In this document: one piece after another, positions 24,843 through 33,320 of the stretch | Numbering within the stretch: the first letter of the stretch is position 1 | Layout of the letters: each line of letters opens with the position of its first letter | Source: Idiomarinaceae bacterium | Lineage (GTDB): Bacteria; Pseudomonadota; Gammaproteobacteria; Enterobacterales; Alteromonadaceae | Direction: 5' to 3' | NCBI GenBank assembly: GCA_002685255.1 | Contig: NYWU01000004.1 | Location: 52,600-116,599, forward strand | DNA: 64,000 nucleotides | Translations under genes and position numbers: made by a program | Notes under the pieces: model-generated | Told to the model about the DNA's origin: nothing | The model's database searches: none | The model's input: only the letters and a program-made list of their open reading frames with translations

Positions 24843-26189
24843 TTAACGGATCTGTAGAATCGCCTGATTAATGGTGTTGTTCACTTCTAACGAACGCGAG
24901 TTCGCCTGGAAGTTACGCTGAGCCGTAATCAAGTCAACCAACTCTTTAGTTAAGTTAACGTTTGAGTTTTCTAACGCAGAAGCCTCTATTGCGCCAAACG
25001 TACCGCTGTTTGCTTCACCTGCAAGCGGCTCGCCTGAATCAATACTTTGACGCCACTTAGTACCACCGATTTGCGTTAGACCTTGTTCGTTAGCAAAACG
25101 AACGACCGATACCTGACCTAAATACTGTACGTCACCGTTCGAGTAGGTTGCAGCAATCAAACCGTCTTTACCGATATCAACGTTAGTCAGACGACCCACG
25201 GTCGTGCCATCTTGGTCTAACGTTGTAACCTCAAAGTCCGAAGCGAACTGGGTCGGTGTTGTAGTACCGGTTTGGTCTTGGAAATTGAACTGAATGGTTT
25301 GTGGATCGGCACCGTTATCGAGGTATGGACCGCTCGGACCTGCACCTGCTAAATCGAGTGTGCCTGGATCAAAAGTGGTTTGTCCTGCCGGTAAATCCGG
25401 TTCACCGTTACCTAAGAACTGCACGTTCAGACCCGAGAAACCATTAACCGAGTTAGTGGCAGACGCTGTGCCGCTGCCGGTCGGTGCTAAGTCAATTTCT
25501 TGACCATCAAAGGTGGCATAGACATCCCAATCATTCTGCCCACGTTTAACGTAGTAAGTCGACAATACGTGTGACTCACCCAGTGAATCGTATACCGTTG
25601 CCGATGTTGAACTGTGGTAAGTGGTGGCTGTGTTCGGATCAAATGGTGTCGCTGTGCCATCAATCGGTGTTAAGCGCGCATCGACGTTAAATGCTGTGTA
25701 GATGTTATTGGTGCTCTGCGGTGCACCGGCCACGTCCGGTATACGGATTGGCTGGGTAGTCGCCAAACTGGTAGACGTCGTCGCACCGCTGTTACGGTCA
25801 ACTTGATAACCCTGCAAATAGTTACCTTGGTTATCAACGATAAACTTATCATCGTTGAGCTTGAATGCGCCCGAACGCGTGTAGGTCAAATCACGAGAAC
25901 CTAAGCCATCGGTGGTGGCAAAGAAGCCGTTGCCGCTGATCGCCATATCCAACGAGTTATCAGTAAACTCCAGTGTCCCTTGGCTGAACTGTTGTGCGAC
26001 AGATGAAGTCAAAACACCGTCACCGACTTTTGTATTACCCGCGTTAAAAATGCTCGACGCATACACGTCAGCGAACTCCGCACGTGACTGTTTAAAACCG
26101 GTAGTTTTTACGTTCGAAATGTTATTCGCGGTTGTATCAAGATCTTTTTGTGATGCGTTGATGCCGCTCAGTGCAATATTAAATGACAT
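24843..26189 (-). CDS. flgE: FlgE, flagellar hook protein
   Basis: 448 residues. MSFNIALSGINASQKDLDTTANNISNVKTTGFK at the N-terminus and NSNVNLTKELVDLITAQRNF near the C-terminus bracket a beta-rich hook domain. It polymerises into the hook. Last gene of flgBCDE; a terminator follows 28 bases on. Confidence 0.95.
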   Translation of the reverse strand: MSFNIALSGINASQKDLDTTANNISNVKTTGFKQSRAEFADVYASSIFNAGNTKVGDGVLTSSVAQQFSQGTLEFTDNSLDMAISGNGFFATTDGLGSRDLTYTRSGAFKLNDDKFIVDNQGNYLQGYQVDRNSGATTSTSLATTQPIRIPDVAGAPQSTNNIYTAFNVDARLTPIDGTATPFDPNTATTYHSSTSATVYDSLGESHVLSTYYVKRGQNDWDVYATFDGQEIDLAPTGSGTASATNSVNGFSGLNVQFLGNGEPDLPAGQTTFDPGTLDLAGAGPSGPYLDNGADPQTIQFNFQDQTGTTTPTQFASDFEVTTLDQDGTTVGRLTNVDIGKDGLIAATYSNGDVQYLGQVSVVRFANEQGLTQIGGTKWRQSIDSGEPLAGEANSGTFGAIEASALENSNVNLTKELVDLITAQRNFQANSRSLEVNNTINQAILQIR

Positions 26190-26204
26190 AAGTCACCTCG
26201 CTAT

Positions 26205-26891
26205 TTAGCCAATCTCTGTGACATCTTTAAAGTTGATGCCACCTAAACCTTTCAAGTTAAGTACGATGCCACGGTCACCACCTGTGCTAACACTTTGAAC
26301 CGTCGCGTGCATTTGCAGTGGTAAATCTTCCGCGGAGTTACCTAGCTGGCCATTGGCAGTAAACGAATACTTGCCAGCCGGCACTGGATTGCCGCTTTTA
26401 TCTAAGCCGTCCCATTCAAAATCCTTGGTACCTGCAGCTAAATCGCCCATATCAATGGTTCTCACGACCGCATCATTTTCATCCTTGATGGTAATTTTTA
26501 CGTTCTGCGCTGTTTGCGGTGCAGCAATCATGCCAGACGCCGTGCCACCGCTATCGATCGAAGCCTTGCTGGTCGGCACCAACACCTTGCGTCCGACAAG
26601 CGTAGAGGCCTGCAGCGCTTGATTCGATGACATGTTCTCGGTGAACTTGGTAAACTGCTCTTGCAAGCCAGTGATACCTTCAGCCATCGAGAAACTGGTC
26701 ATTTGCGCAATCATTTGATCGTTATCAACGGGCTTGGTAGGGTCCTGCATATTCAACTGTTGAGTCAGCAGCTTAAAGAAGTCCTCCTGCTCTAACTGTT
26801 GATTATTAGACCCATCAGCGTATTTAGCGCCCTCTTCCTTTTTCCAAGTGAGATCGTTGATTAACGGGTTACTGTTACTCACATTATCCAT
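26205..26891 (-). CDS. flgD: FlgD, hook cap/assembly protein
   Basis: 228 residues. The N-terminal QEDFFKLLTQQLNMQDPTKP is the FlgD export and cap region, and the C-terminal half holds FlgD Tudor/FnIII-like strands (WDGLDKSGNPVPAGKYSF). It caps the hook during growth and is then replaced by FlgK. 15 bases before flgE. Confidence 0.95.
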   Translation of the reverse strand: MDNVSNSNPLINDLTWKKEEGAKYADGSNNQQLEQEDFFKLLTQQLNMQDPTKPVDNDQMIAQMTSFSMAEGITGLQEQFTKFTENMSSNQALQASTLVGRKVLVPTSKASIDSGGTASGMIAAPQTAQNVKITIKDENDAVVRTIDMGDLAAGTKDFEWDGLDKSGNPVPAGKYSFTANGQLGNSAEDLPLQMHATVQSVSTGGDRGIVLNLKGLGGINFKDVTEIG

Positions 26892-26904
26892 GGGCTATCT
26901 CCCG

Positions 26905-27357
26905 TTACCCTTGTCCAAGACGCAACAACCGCTGAGTCATGGTTTTCGCTGTATCCGCCACCTGCACATTGGTTTGATATGAGCGTGACGCAGAAATCAT
27001 GTTGGCCATCTCTTCGGTCACATTGACGTTGGAGCGATAGATGTAGCCATTACCATCCGCCATCGGATGGTTTGGGGCATATTCGATTTGCAACGGCTTA
27101 TCGCTCTCGACAATACCCATAACTTTGACTCCAGCAGACTGGCCTGCTTGGCTTTGGTTAGTCAGACTATTACCACGATAGTTACCTTGCGCATCAGACA
27201 GTGCGGTAGCAAACACCGGATTACGTGCACGATAGGTCTCATCAACACTACTGCTTACCGAGTTGGCGTTCGCCAAATTACTTGCCGTGGTGTTCAAGCG
27301 CACCGACTGTGCACTCATTGCTGACCCACTGATATTAAAAATATTAAATAGACTCAT
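26905..27357 (-). CDS. flgC: FlgC, proximal rod protein
   Basis: 150 residues with MSLFNIFNISGSAMSAQSVRLN at the N-terminus and SNVNVTEEMANMISASRSYQ at the C-terminus, the FlgC pattern. 11 bases after flgB. Confidence 0.95.
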   Translation of the reverse strand: MSLFNIFNISGSAMSAQSVRLNTTASNLANANSVSSSVDETYRARNPVFATALSDAQGNYRGNSLTNQSQAGQSAGVKVMGIVESDKPLQIEYAPNHPMADGNGYIYRSNVNVTEEMANMISASRSYQTNVQVADTAKTMTQRLLRLGQG

Positions 27358-27368
27358 CGCTCAGATTC

Positions 27369-27773
27369 CTATGCTTGACCGCCGCCTAGCGCTTTCTTAA
27401 CGCCACTGATGCGGCCGTTGAGGAAATTCATCGTCATTTCATATTCCAATGCATTTTTTGCATACAAGTTTTGTTCCACTTGCACATCCACCGTATTACC
27501 GTCACCGGTATCAGGTTGATTTGGGATACGGAACTTCTCGGTTCCTTGCGGTTTGATTTCGACAGAAAAGTGTTTTTCGTGGGTACGCGCGAGCTTATAA
27601 CTCTCCATTCCACGCTGAGCCTGCGCTAGCGCTTGTTGAAAGTCGAGTCCCTTAGCTTTATAGCCGGGGGTATCTGCATTGGCGATATTGTTAGCAATTA
27701 CCTCGGCCCGACGCGTTCGAATACCCAGCGTGTGCTGCTGAATACCCATAAGCTTGTCCATAGTCAGTGCCAT
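27369..27773 (-). CDS. flgB: FlgB, proximal rod protein
   Basis: 134 residues from the ATG at 27773 (MALTMDKLM), with GGGAG eight bases before it. An ATG five codons earlier overlaps this ribosome site. The motif RAEVIANNIANADTPGYKA is that of FlgB. First gene of flgBCDE, with a sigma-54 type promoter 37 bases upstream. Confidence 0.94.
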   Translation of the reverse strand: MALTMDKLMGIQQHTLGIRTRRAEVIANNIANADTPGYKAKGLDFQQALAQAQRGMESYKLARTHEKHFSVEIKPQGTEKFRIPNQPDTGDGNTVDVQVEQNLYAKNALEYEMTMNFLNGRISGVKKALGGGQA

Positions 27774-27809
27774 AATTTTGTCTCCCACATTTCAGGTGGA
27801 CAAAATAAT

Positions 27810-27824
27810 GCATTATCTGTGCCA
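27810..27824 (-). promoter_or_regulatory. Sigma-54 promoter of flgBCDE
   Basis: Minus strand TGGCAC-N5-ATGC with exact GG-N10-GC spacing, in the gap between cheR and flgB. Confidence 0.8.
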
Positions 27825-27841
27825 AGCTTATTCGAGTGAGG

Positions 27842-28681
27842 TTAATTTTTGCGCTTGTAGATGATACCGGGGTTGCAACGTATCATTTCGAAGTCATCAG
27901 TCAGTCCTGATATCGATTCTGAAGCCCCTAAAAAGAGATACCCTTTAGGGTTCAAAGCTTGCCTAAATTGGGCAATGATTTGCCGCTTGATGTTTGCCGA
28001 AAAATAAATCAATACATTGCGGCAGAAAATTATGTCGAATTTACCCAGCAATGCGTAACTGTCGAGCAAATTGAGGTGACGGAATTGAACAAACTGCTTC
28101 ACTTCATCTTTTAGAGTCGACGAACCCGGCTTCACGCCTTCATCGAAAAATTTCTTTCGCCGTTCTGGTGATAAGCCACGCACGATGGCGAGACTATCGT
28201 ATTCAGCGCGAGCGCACTGCTCGAGCACCTTGTTCGAAATATCGGTGGCGGTAATTTTGATACCACCTTTAAGCGCACCCGGATTTTTTGCCTTGTACTC
28301 AAGATACGACATCGCAATCGAATACGGCTCTTGTCCACTTGAGCAAGCGGATGACCAGATCTTCAACGGCCGAGTTTCATTCTTGTATTCTTCGAACACT
28401 CGGTTTACCAAGATTTCAAAGGGATAGGTATCACGAAACCACAAGGTTTCATTGGTTGTCATGGCATCAATAACAGCCGAACGTAAGGCACGCTCGCTAA
28501 TCTTCATTGACCGTTTGACGAGCTCCGCTAACGAGTCGATACCAAAATGACTCATCAGCGGTGATAAACGACTTTTTACCAAATAGAGTTTGTTGTCACC
28601 GAGCACGATCCCGCACTGATGCTCCAGAAATTGCCTAAACTCTTGGTATTCTTGTGTATTGAGTTCTTTGTTACTCGACAT
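27842..28681 (-). CDS. cheR: CheR, chemotaxis receptor methyltransferase
   Basis: 279 residues. An N-terminal helical domain is followed by an S-adenosylmethionine fold with IWSSACSSGQEPYSIAM as motif I and FDIIFCRNVLIYF as the later CheR signature. It methylates glutamates of chemoreceptors. It lies 17 bases after cheV and ends before the flgB promoter. The cheV-cheR pair beside flgB is the standard order in Vibrio, Shewanella and Alteromonas. Confidence 0.94.
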   Translation of the reverse strand: MSSNKELNTQEYQEFRQFLEHQCGIVLGDNKLYLVKSRLSPLMSHFGIDSLAELVKRSMKISERALRSAVIDAMTTNETLWFRDTYPFEILVNRVFEEYKNETRPLKIWSSACSSGQEPYSIAMSYLEYKAKNPGALKGGIKITATDISNKVLEQCARAEYDSLAIVRGLSPERRKKFFDEGVKPGSSTLKDEVKQFVQFRHLNLLDSYALLGKFDIIFCRNVLIYFSANIKRQIIAQFRQALNPKGYLFLGASESISGLTDDFEMIRCNPGIIYKRKN

Positions 28682-28698
28682 TAACTGCGTCTATTCCA

Positions 28699-29646
28699 TT
28701 ACTCGGCTTCGGCGACAATGTTTTCAGCATTGAGCCATTTTTTAACGGCACTGGCGAGCTCATCGGGATGAAATTTTGCGATAAAGTCATCAGCCCCTAC
28801 TTTCTTAACCATCGCCTGATTAAATACGCCGCTTAGTGATGTATGCAATATAACACGAACATCGGCCAAATTCGGATCCGCTTTTATCTCAGCGGTTAAT
28901 GTATAACCGTCCATGACAGGCATTTCCACGTCCGATACTAAAACGGGCACGTGCGGTTGTACATTACCATCCACTTCCTTGGCCTTTTCTTTTAGCCAAT
29001 CCAGCGCCTCTTTACCATTTTTCTTTACTTCAAGTGGTATCTCAAGGGATTCAAGGGCGCGCTTTATTTGGCCACGTGCCACCGCTGAGTCGTCGGTGAT
29101 TAAAATGGTAAGGTTTTCTTTCTCGACGGTAATCGGCTGATTCTTAACATCATCGCTCAATTCGGTGTTGACCGGCGTAATATCGGCAAGGATGCGCTCA
29201 ACGTCAATAATTTCGACAAGCTTGTTTTCGATTTCAGTGACCGCGGTAAGGTAGGCATCGCGACCTGTGCCTTTCGGCGGTGGCATGATGTTTTCCCAAT
29301 TAATATTGATAATGCGGTCAACGCCACCGACTAAAAAGCCCTGCACGGTACGATTGTACTCGGCAATAATAATAAACCGGTTTTCGATATCGGTAATCGC
29401 CGGCCCACCTGTCGCGAGACTTAAATCGATAATCGAGATCGCTTGACCACGGATGTGGGCAACACCACGAACCAGGCGATTGCGTCGTGGAATCGATGTC
29501 AGCTTCGGACACTGCAGCACTTCGCGTACTTTAAAGACGTTAATACCAAAGCGTTGCTGGCCACTAAGGCGGAACAGCAAAAGCTCCAGACGGTTCTGAC
29601 CCACCATTTGGGTGCGTTGATTTACCGAGTCAAGGATGCTTGCCAT
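28699..29646 (-). CDS. cheV: CheV, CheW-receiver chemotaxis coupling protein
   Basis: 315 residues. Residues about 15-160 are a CheW domain (FRLSGQQRFGINVFKVREVL). Residues about 178-305 are a receiver domain with acidic pair Asp185/186, phospho-acceptor Asp239 (LVSDVEMPVMDGYTL) and a conserved Lys in DDFIAKFHP. It couples receptors to CheA and may act as a phosphate sink in adaptation. Divergent from flgA. Confidence 0.95.
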   Translation of the reverse strand: MASILDSVNQRTQMVGQNRLELLLFRLSGQQRFGINVFKVREVLQCPKLTSIPRRNRLVRGVAHIRGQAISIIDLSLATGGPAITDIENRFIIIAEYNRTVQGFLVGGVDRIININWENIMPPPKGTGRDAYLTAVTEIENKLVEIIDVERILADITPVNTELSDDVKNQPITVEKENLTILITDDSAVARGQIKRALESLEIPLEVKKNGKEALDWLKEKAKEVDGNVQPHVPVLVSDVEMPVMDGYTLTAEIKADPNLADVRVILHTSLSGVFNQAMVKKVGADDFIAKFHPDELASAVKKWLNAENIVAEAE

Positions 29647-29671
29647 GTTATCTCCTGTGTGCCGCTTATCG

Positions 29672-29698
29672 TTGCTGGCATGTTCTTTGCTAGCTTTA
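29672..29698 (-). promoter_or_regulatory. Possible sigma-28 promoter of cheV
   Basis: Minus strand TAAAGCTA-N11-GCCAGCAA: a good -35 and spacing but a poor -10. It overlaps the flgA sigma-54 site on the other strand. Confidence 0.3.
29676..29690 (+). promoter_or_regulatory. Sigma-54 promoter of flgA
   Basis: Plus strand TGGCAT-N5-TTGC with exact spacing. It lies 113 bases before the chosen flgA ATG, in the cheV-flgA gap. Confidence 0.75.
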
Positions 29699-29802
29699 TC
29701 ACCAATAGTGTCATTAAAGGTGTAAATGTCAATTGATTGACGTCGTACTGGTTACCCCAAGGTAATCGGCCGATTGCACCCAAAACTTTAAGTGGAGTTA
29801 AT

Positions 29803-30510
29803 ATGATAATACGGCAAACCGCTATAATCAGTTCGATCTTTCTCATATTGACGTCAAGTTTAGCATTTTCAGCTGAACCTTCATCCTACAATTACAAGAA
29901 ATTGCAGCAATTAGCCAATAACTTTGTTCAGCAACAAGTGACGCAGCCCGATAACGGGCGTGTTGAAGTGGTCGTAAATTCGCTCGATCCCCGCATGGCG
30001 CCCAAGGTGTGTGCTTCTGAGCCGAGCATTGGCTTTGCTAGAAATTCGGGGTTAGAAAGTTATACCACCGTCGAGATTCAGTGCACCAGTGGCACTCAGC
30101 CTTGGCGAACTTATGTACCGGTGCGGATTTATCAGTACCAAGAAGTCTGGTCTGCTGCGGTCCCGATGTCGCCAGGACACCTTATCAGTGAGCATGATTT
30201 ACGTATTGCTGAAGTCGATATTAATCAAGTGCGTGCCAACATATTTACCGATAAGACGTTATTGGTTGGGGCGCGCGTAAAGCGGCGAATTTCTGCCGGT
30301 GACGCCATCGAGGCGCGCGATACCTGTCTTGTTTGCGAAGGAGAAAGCGTTACAATAGTGGCGCAGGATAAATCGTTGCGCATCACAGCATCCGGTAAAG
30401 CCTTAGGTGACGGGTTACAAGGCGAGTCAGTGGCGGTGCGAAATGTTCGTTCAAACAAGTCACTCGAAGCCGTCGTGACAGGCTTAAACGAAGTAACGGT
30501 TAATTTATAA
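29803..30510 (+). CDS. flgA: FlgA, P-ring assembly chaperone
   Basis: 235 residues from the ATG at 29803, preceded by GGAG. The upstream open frame has no ribosome site, and this start gives a clean signal peptide (MIIRQTAIISSIFLILTSSLAFSA). The C-terminal SAF-type domain (SPGHLISEHDLRIAEVDINQ, AGDAIEARD) and closing VRNVRSNKSLEAVVTG are typical. It works in the periplasm to assemble FlgI. Confidence 0.9.
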   Translation: MIIRQTAIISSIFLILTSSLAFSAEPSSYNYKKLQQLANNFVQQQVTQPDNGRVEVVVNSLDPRMAPKVCASEPSIGFARNSGLESYTTVEIQCTSGTQPWRTYVPVRIYQYQEVWSAAVPMSPGHLISEHDLRIAEVDINQVRANIFTDKTLLVGARVKRRISAGDAIEARDTCLVCEGESVTIVAQDKSLRITASGKALGDGLQGESVAVRNVRSNKSLEAVVTGLNEVTVNL

Positions 30511-30530
30511 ACTTTTTTTACTAAAAGAAT

Positions 30531-30557
30531 TAAAGTTATTTTTTCTGCGGCCGATTA
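30531..30557 (+). promoter_or_regulatory. Sigma-28 promoter of flgM-flgN
   Basis: TAAAGTTA-N11-GCCGATTA, 35 bases before the flgM ATG. FliA thus drives its own anti-sigma factor, the usual feedback. Confidence 0.85.
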
Positions 30558-30592
30558 CAAAGCGAGAACTTATAACATGTGAGGCGAGCGAT

Positions 30593-30928
30593 ATGGCAAT
30601 TAACATAAACAACAACGGTGTTAAGAATAATTCAATCGACACCAAGCAAACGCAACGTCAGACATCGACTGAGCAGTCGAGCAACAGCGGTGCAACAGCG
30701 AAAAGCGGTTCAGACTCAGTTTCACTGACCTCTGAAGCACAAAACCTTTCAGCATTGCAGGAAAAAGCAATGAACAGCAGCGGCATCGATCAAACTAAAG
30801 TGGATCGCATTAAGGCAGCTATCGAGAACGGTTCATACAAAGTCGACGTTGATCGTCTGGCTTCCAAACTTGCGCAGTTTGAAGGTGACTTGTTTGGTGG
30901 AGCGATCGACACAGATAAAGACGCTTAA
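30593..30928 (+). CDS. flgM: FlgM, anti-sigma-28 factor
   Basis: 111 residues with a disordered polar N-terminal half and a conserved C-terminal FliA-binding helix (VDRIKAAIENGSYKVDVDRL). It holds FliA inactive until exported through the finished hook. Between flgA and flgN as in many gammaproteobacteria. Confidence 0.94.
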   Translation: MAININNNGVKNNSIDTKQTQRQTSTEQSSNSGATAKSGSDSVSLTSEAQNLSALQEKAMNSSGIDQTKVDRIKAAIENGSYKVDVDRLASKLAQFEGDLFGGAIDTDKDA

Positions 30929-30945
30929 CGCGCGCTTAGGAATTT

Positions 30946-31347
30946 ATGACGCCTATCACTGAAGTTCTCGAACAAATGTCGCAAGCACTGGAGCAACTGC
31001 AACAGTGCCAGCAACAAGAATTGACCGCTGTCGTTAACCGTCAGCATCAAAGTGTTGCTGAGTTAGCAGAGGTCAAAGCCAGCTTACTCAGCCAGCTCGC
31101 TGAGTTTGATAGCTTTCTTGCCGAGCACCCAGAGCGACAACAACTCAGCACCGATGAAGTGCTGAGTGAACGCGTCGCGCAACTGCGCTCTACTTTGGCT
31201 GAAGTCAAACGTCAGAGCGATGTCAACGAACACGTTGTGACACGCACACTCGCTAATATTGACCAATTGAAGCATGAAATTGTGCGACAAGCATCCCATG
31301 CCCGCGGCGATGCACTCACCTACAATGCCAAAGGCAAAATCCGCTAA
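30946..31347 (+). CDS. flgN: FlgN, chaperone for FlgK and FlgL
   Basis: 133 residues, highly helical and rich in Gln and Glu, matching FlgN in size and coiled-coil pattern (LEQLQQCQQQELTAVVNR). It follows flgM by 17 bases. FlgN sequences vary greatly; position makes the call firm. Confidence 0.85.
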   Translation: MTPITEVLEQMSQALEQLQQCQQQELTAVVNRQHQSVAELAEVKASLLSQLAEFDSFLAEHPERQQLSTDEVLSERVAQLRSTLAEVKRQSDVNEHVVTRTLANIDQLKHEIVRQASHARGDALTYNAKGKIR

Positions 31348-31354
31348 ACAGCAC

Positions 31355-31381
31355 TAAAGATTTCATCATCCATGCCGTTAA
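31355..31381 (+). promoter_or_regulatory. Sigma-28 promoter of flgP
   Basis: TAAAGATT-N11-GCCGTTAA, eight bases after the flgN stop and 40 bases before the flgP ATG. Confidence 0.75.
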
Positions 31382-31420
31382 TGAGTTATCAGGTATAACT
31401 CATTTAGGCTTGAGGTCGAT

Positions 31421-31900
31421 ATGAAACGTGCAGCTCTAACCATATCTTTATTTTCTAGTTTGCTGATGCTCAGCGGGTGCAGCGCTGTCTACGATACTGT
31501 CTACGATCAACAACATGTCGAATGGGAAACCGAAACCCCGGAACATTTCCCGGTCTTAACGGCCACTGGCTTTGCGCCGATTGATGCGCAACCGGGCGAA
31601 ACCAAGCAACATAAAGATCTAGCCGCCATGCGCGCCTCTAAACTCGCCGCTTATCGTGAATTGGCTGAGCAAGTCTATGGGCAACGCATCTCGGGTGGAA
31701 CCTCAGTACAAAACTGGACCTTAGGCAACGATCAGTTTCAGGCTTCTGTAGATGGGGTTATTCGCGGTGCCGAAGTTGTTCGTACCTACACGGTGGGTGA
31801 ATATTATGCGACCGAGCTGCGCCTCGATTTTGCCAAAGTGAATAACCTGTACGAAAGCACCAGCCGTAAACAGAAGATAAAGCGCGTCGTTTATTACTAA
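31421..31900 (+). CDS. flgP: FlgP, LPP20-family outer membrane lipoprotein
   Basis: 159 residues with a lipobox ending LSGC (Cys20). The mature part has the LPP20/FlgP pattern (AAMRASKLAAYRELAEQVYG, then GAEVVRTYTVGEYYATELRL). In Vibrio and Campylobacter FlgP forms the basal or outer-membrane disk around the motor and is needed for motility. It is followed by flgT, but no flgO stands next to it; FlgO-family genes are at 45922-47049. Confidence 0.88.
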   Translation: MKRAALTISLFSSLLMLSGCSAVYDTVYDQQHVEWETETPEHFPVLTATGFAPIDAQPGETKQHKDLAAMRASKLAAYRELAEQVYGQRISGGTSVQNWTLGNDQFQASVDGVIRGAEVVRTYTVGEYYATELRLDFAKVNNLYESTSRKQKIKRVVYY

Positions 31901-31915
31901 CCAACACATGCTTGG

Positions 31916-31930
31916 TGGTCTGATTCTTGC
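31916..31930 (+). promoter_or_regulatory. Possible sigma-54 site before flgT
   Basis: TGGTCT-N5-TTGC keeps GG-N10-GC and a perfect -12 block, but the -24 block is weak. It lies 49 bases before the flgT ATG. Confidence 0.4.
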
Positions 31931-31979
31931 TTAAGTATACGTAGAAGACCCCTTTGGTTGGCTGATGAAAGGTATAAAC

Positions 31980-33167
31980 ATGCTGCGTAAGTTGTTAATT
32001 GGTGTAATCGTCGGATTTATGACGCTGAGCATTCATGCTCGAGTAATCGAAGTCGAAGGCAGTGCCCGTATCGTCAACGGCGATACCCAAGCGGCACGCA
32101 GCCAAGCCATCGAAAATGCGCTACAACAAGCCCTGTTAATGACGGGCAGCTCTATTACTTCGGTCCAGTCTATCGTCAACGGTGTAGTCAACAACAATCA
32201 AACTCAGGTGTCCGCCACCGGCAATGTTGAGCGGGTTGATGTGTTGCGAGAAGAAATGCGCGACGGACGTTTATACGTGCTGATTCAAACAGAAATCTGG
32301 CAGCGCGAACAATCTTGCCGTGGCAGCCACTATAAAGCCGGTGTAACCATTGCCCCATTTGAGTTCTCTAATCGCGAACATGCCGCCTATGGACAAATCT
32401 GGACCCTAGGTAATATTTCGGCTCAGCATTTAGCGCGCGATATTGCTAGCCAAAGTGATCAATTATTCGTAACCCATACCTTGCGCCGTAACGCGGGTCT
32501 GCAAGCAGCGCTCGACAATCTTAACCTTAACGAAGTCGGTCGTATTGGTCGACAAATTGGTTATGCCAACGACAGTCAGTTCGTGATTCTGGGGATCTTC
32601 GATGATCTGTCAGTGACAGAACAAGGCTCATTTTTAGGTGTATTTGAACAACAACCCACTCGCCACTTTGCACTAACGCTCTATTTAATTGATGCAATGA
32701 ATGGCGACTTGATCACCCGCGCACGAGTCGAAGGCGCAGAGCCCTGGACCTTTCCGCGTAATGCCCAAGTCGATGTAGCCACCACGACATTCTGGGATGC
32801 TCCGTTCGGTGTGGCGCTAGCGTCATCATTAGAAGAGCTCGCTTCGGGCATTCAAATGCAGGTTCAGTGTAAACCGGTGCGCGGTCGTGTGGTCTGGCAT
32901 GATCGCCAGCAGGTACAAGTCAACTTGGGTGAGTCACATGGTGTTAAAGTGGGGGACAAACTTAAGATCGTACACCCAAGCAACTACGTGGACGACCAAG
33001 GTCACTTCCGTCAACGTTGGCAGGTCAGCCGTTTTACCGTCACCGTCGAACAAGTACAACCCGATAGCGCCGTCGCCTCTATTAACGGCCCTGATGTGCT
33101 AACCAACGTTCAGGTAAACGACTGGGTGGTTCCTGCAAGTGAGTCTGACACAACTGTTGCGCAGTAG
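31980..33167 (+). CDS. flgT: FlgT, H-ring flagellar protein
   Basis: 395 residues from the ATG at 31980 with AAAGG upstream and a signal peptide (MLRKLLIGVIVGFMTLSIHA). The N-terminal domain (RSQAIENALQQALLMTGSSI) and C-terminal SH3-like part (GVKVGDKLKIVHPSNY) match Vibrio FlgT, which forms the H ring that stabilises the sodium-type motor. Its presence points to a Vibrio-like motor with H/T rings. Confidence 0.88.
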   Translation: MLRKLLIGVIVGFMTLSIHARVIEVEGSARIVNGDTQAARSQAIENALQQALLMTGSSITSVQSIVNGVVNNNQTQVSATGNVERVDVLREEMRDGRLYVLIQTEIWQREQSCRGSHYKAGVTIAPFEFSNREHAAYGQIWTLGNISAQHLARDIASQSDQLFVTHTLRRNAGLQAALDNLNLNEVGRIGRQIGYANDSQFVILGIFDDLSVTEQGSFLGVFEQQPTRHFALTLYLIDAMNGDLITRARVEGAEPWTFPRNAQVDVATTTFWDAPFGVALASSLEELASGIQMQVQCKPVRGRVVWHDRQQVQVNLGESHGVKVGDKLKIVHPSNYVDDQGHFRQRWQVSRFTVTVEQVQPDSAVASINGPDVLTNVQVNDWVVPASESDTTVAQ

Positions 33168-33226
33168 TCACCGAGTGGCTGGAAAGCAACTTCCGGGTCT
33201 GGCATAATCCCCGCCACGATTCGGTT

Positions 33227-33303
33227 GTCCCCGTAGCTCAGCAGGATAGAGCAGCCGCCTCCTAAGCGGCAGGTCGCAGGTTCGACTCCTGCCGGGGACG
33301 CCA
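33227..33303 (+). tRNA. tRNA-Arg (anticodon CCU)
   Basis: 77 bases with acceptor GTCCCCG/CGGGGAC, D-arm GCTC/GAGC, anticodon stem GCCGC/GCGGC with loop CTCCTAA (anticodon CCT, codon AGG), T-arm GCAGG-TTCGACT-CCTGC, discriminator G and encoded CCA. A CATAAT -10 box followed by a GC-rich stretch lies at 33203-33208. This tRNA is a frequent island integration site, but no integrase or repeat is seen here. Confidence 0.96.
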
Positions 33304-33320
33304 ACGCACGTCCAACGACC

